A DNA stretch of 64,000 bases from the NCBI GenBank assembly GCA_914767715.1, contig OU612071.1, forward strand, positions 8,107,493 to 8,171,492. Direction: 5' to 3'. This DNA comes from Membranipora membranacea (Eukaryota > Bryozoa > Gymnolaemata > Cheilostomatida > Membraniporidae). This document shows, one piece after another, positions 63,994 through 64,000 of the stretch; the stretch's first letter is position 1, and the number at the start of each line of letters is the position of its first letter. A program made the position numbers and the translations under genes. Under the pieces are notes generated by a model that was given only the letters and a program-made list of their open reading frames with translations, made no database searches and was not told the origin of the DNA.

Positions 63994-64000
63994 AAACGGC
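63994..64000 (+). repeat. First 7 bases of monomer 192
   Basis: AAACGGC matches the start of every monomer, so the array continues beyond the window. Confidence 0.9.

Larger units (their letters stand above)
1..64000 (+). repeat. Satellite DNA array, 335-bp monomer, 191 complete copies
   Basis: The motif AAACGGCGGCAATAAAAAAT recurs every 335 bases from base 1 to base 63994, always on the same strand. The bookkeeping closes exactly: 191 monomers x 335 is 63985, plus 2 extra bases in monomer 2 and one extra base in each of six monomers gives 63993, and the last 7 bases start monomer 192. Monomers differ from the commonest form by only a handful of substitutions each. 335 bp is close to two nucleosome repeats of about 167 bp, a common size for centromeric satellites; that functional link is inference. 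No start-to-stop frame of convincing length, no flanking unique DNA and no transposon is present, so both array ends lie outside the window. Confidence 0.99.

Noticed and set aside
1-64000. CRISPR array
   Set aside because: The repeat unit is 335 bp with no unique spacers; everything between repeats is itself repeated.
1-64000. Telomere repeats, rDNA or histone-type gene array
   Set aside because: No short G-rich telomere motif, no rRNA-like sequence and no coding frame occur within the 335-bp unit.
1-64000. Inverted monomers or inserted transposons
   Set aside because: The monomer start motif appears on the plus strand at every predicted position, and the length sum closes exactly, leaving no room for foreign sequence.
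1-64000. Bacterial or phage origin
   Set aside because: 64 kb with no gene and a uniform 335-bp tandem repeat is incompatible with a normal prokaryotic or phage segment.

Overview
The whole window is one uninterrupted head-to-tail satellite DNA array. It holds 191 complete copies of a 335-bp monomer plus 7 bases of a 192nd. I see no gene, no unique sequence, no inverted block and no inserted transposon. A 64-kb tandem array without a usable reading frame points to a nuclear eukaryotic chromosome: a centromeric, pericentromeric, subtelomeric or sex/B-chromosome block. The sequence does not reveal the species. GC is about 40% and CpG is close to expectation (11 CpGs per monomer by hand count), so there is no strong sign of CpG decay.

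Monomer numbering is set so that monomer 1 starts at base 1, and 'monomer position' below means this phase. 184 of 191 monomers are exactly 335 bp. The exceptions are monomer 2 (337 bp) and six 336-bp copies at 30-41 kb. Five linked sites separate three near-identical types. In order 96/141/256/260/293 they read: A = T,C,A,G,A; B = T,T,A,G,A; C1 = G,T,T,T,G; C2 = G,T,T,G,G. Types differ by only 1-5 bases, yet they recur in order as a 1005-bp A-B-C higher-order repeat (HOR).

Layout: 1-3687 mostly regular ABC; 3688-10722 three copies of a 7-monomer unit A-B-B-C-A-B-C (2345 bp each); 10723-15747 irregular, hybrid-rich zone; 15748-24457 tandem duplication of a 13-monomer unit (4355 bp); 24458-28812 regular ABC with a 6-monomer duplication (2010 bp); 28813-43558 tandem duplication of a 22-monomer unit (7373 bp); 43559-45568 short junction zone; 45569-59638 tandem duplication whose first copy has 20 monomers (6700 bp) and second 22 (7370 bp), differing by a 670-bp C-A pair; 59639-64000 irregular ABC. 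C1 occupies the left, the right and a short inner island; C2 lies between, and the C2-to-C1 switch at 33841 is copied at 41214 by the 22-monomer duplication.

Within each monomer the most suggestive element is a tRNA-like stretch at monomer positions 101-143. It has a near-consensus RNA polymerase III A box (108-118) and, at the spacing of a serine tRNA, the 10-base string GACTTGAAAT that surrounds a UGA anticodon. A TATATA lies about 30 bp upstream and a T7 run lies downstream. No convincing B box is visible, so this is probably a decayed tRNA- or SINE-derived segment captured in the satellite. The other main result is the nested record of recent unequal exchange written in the marker sites.
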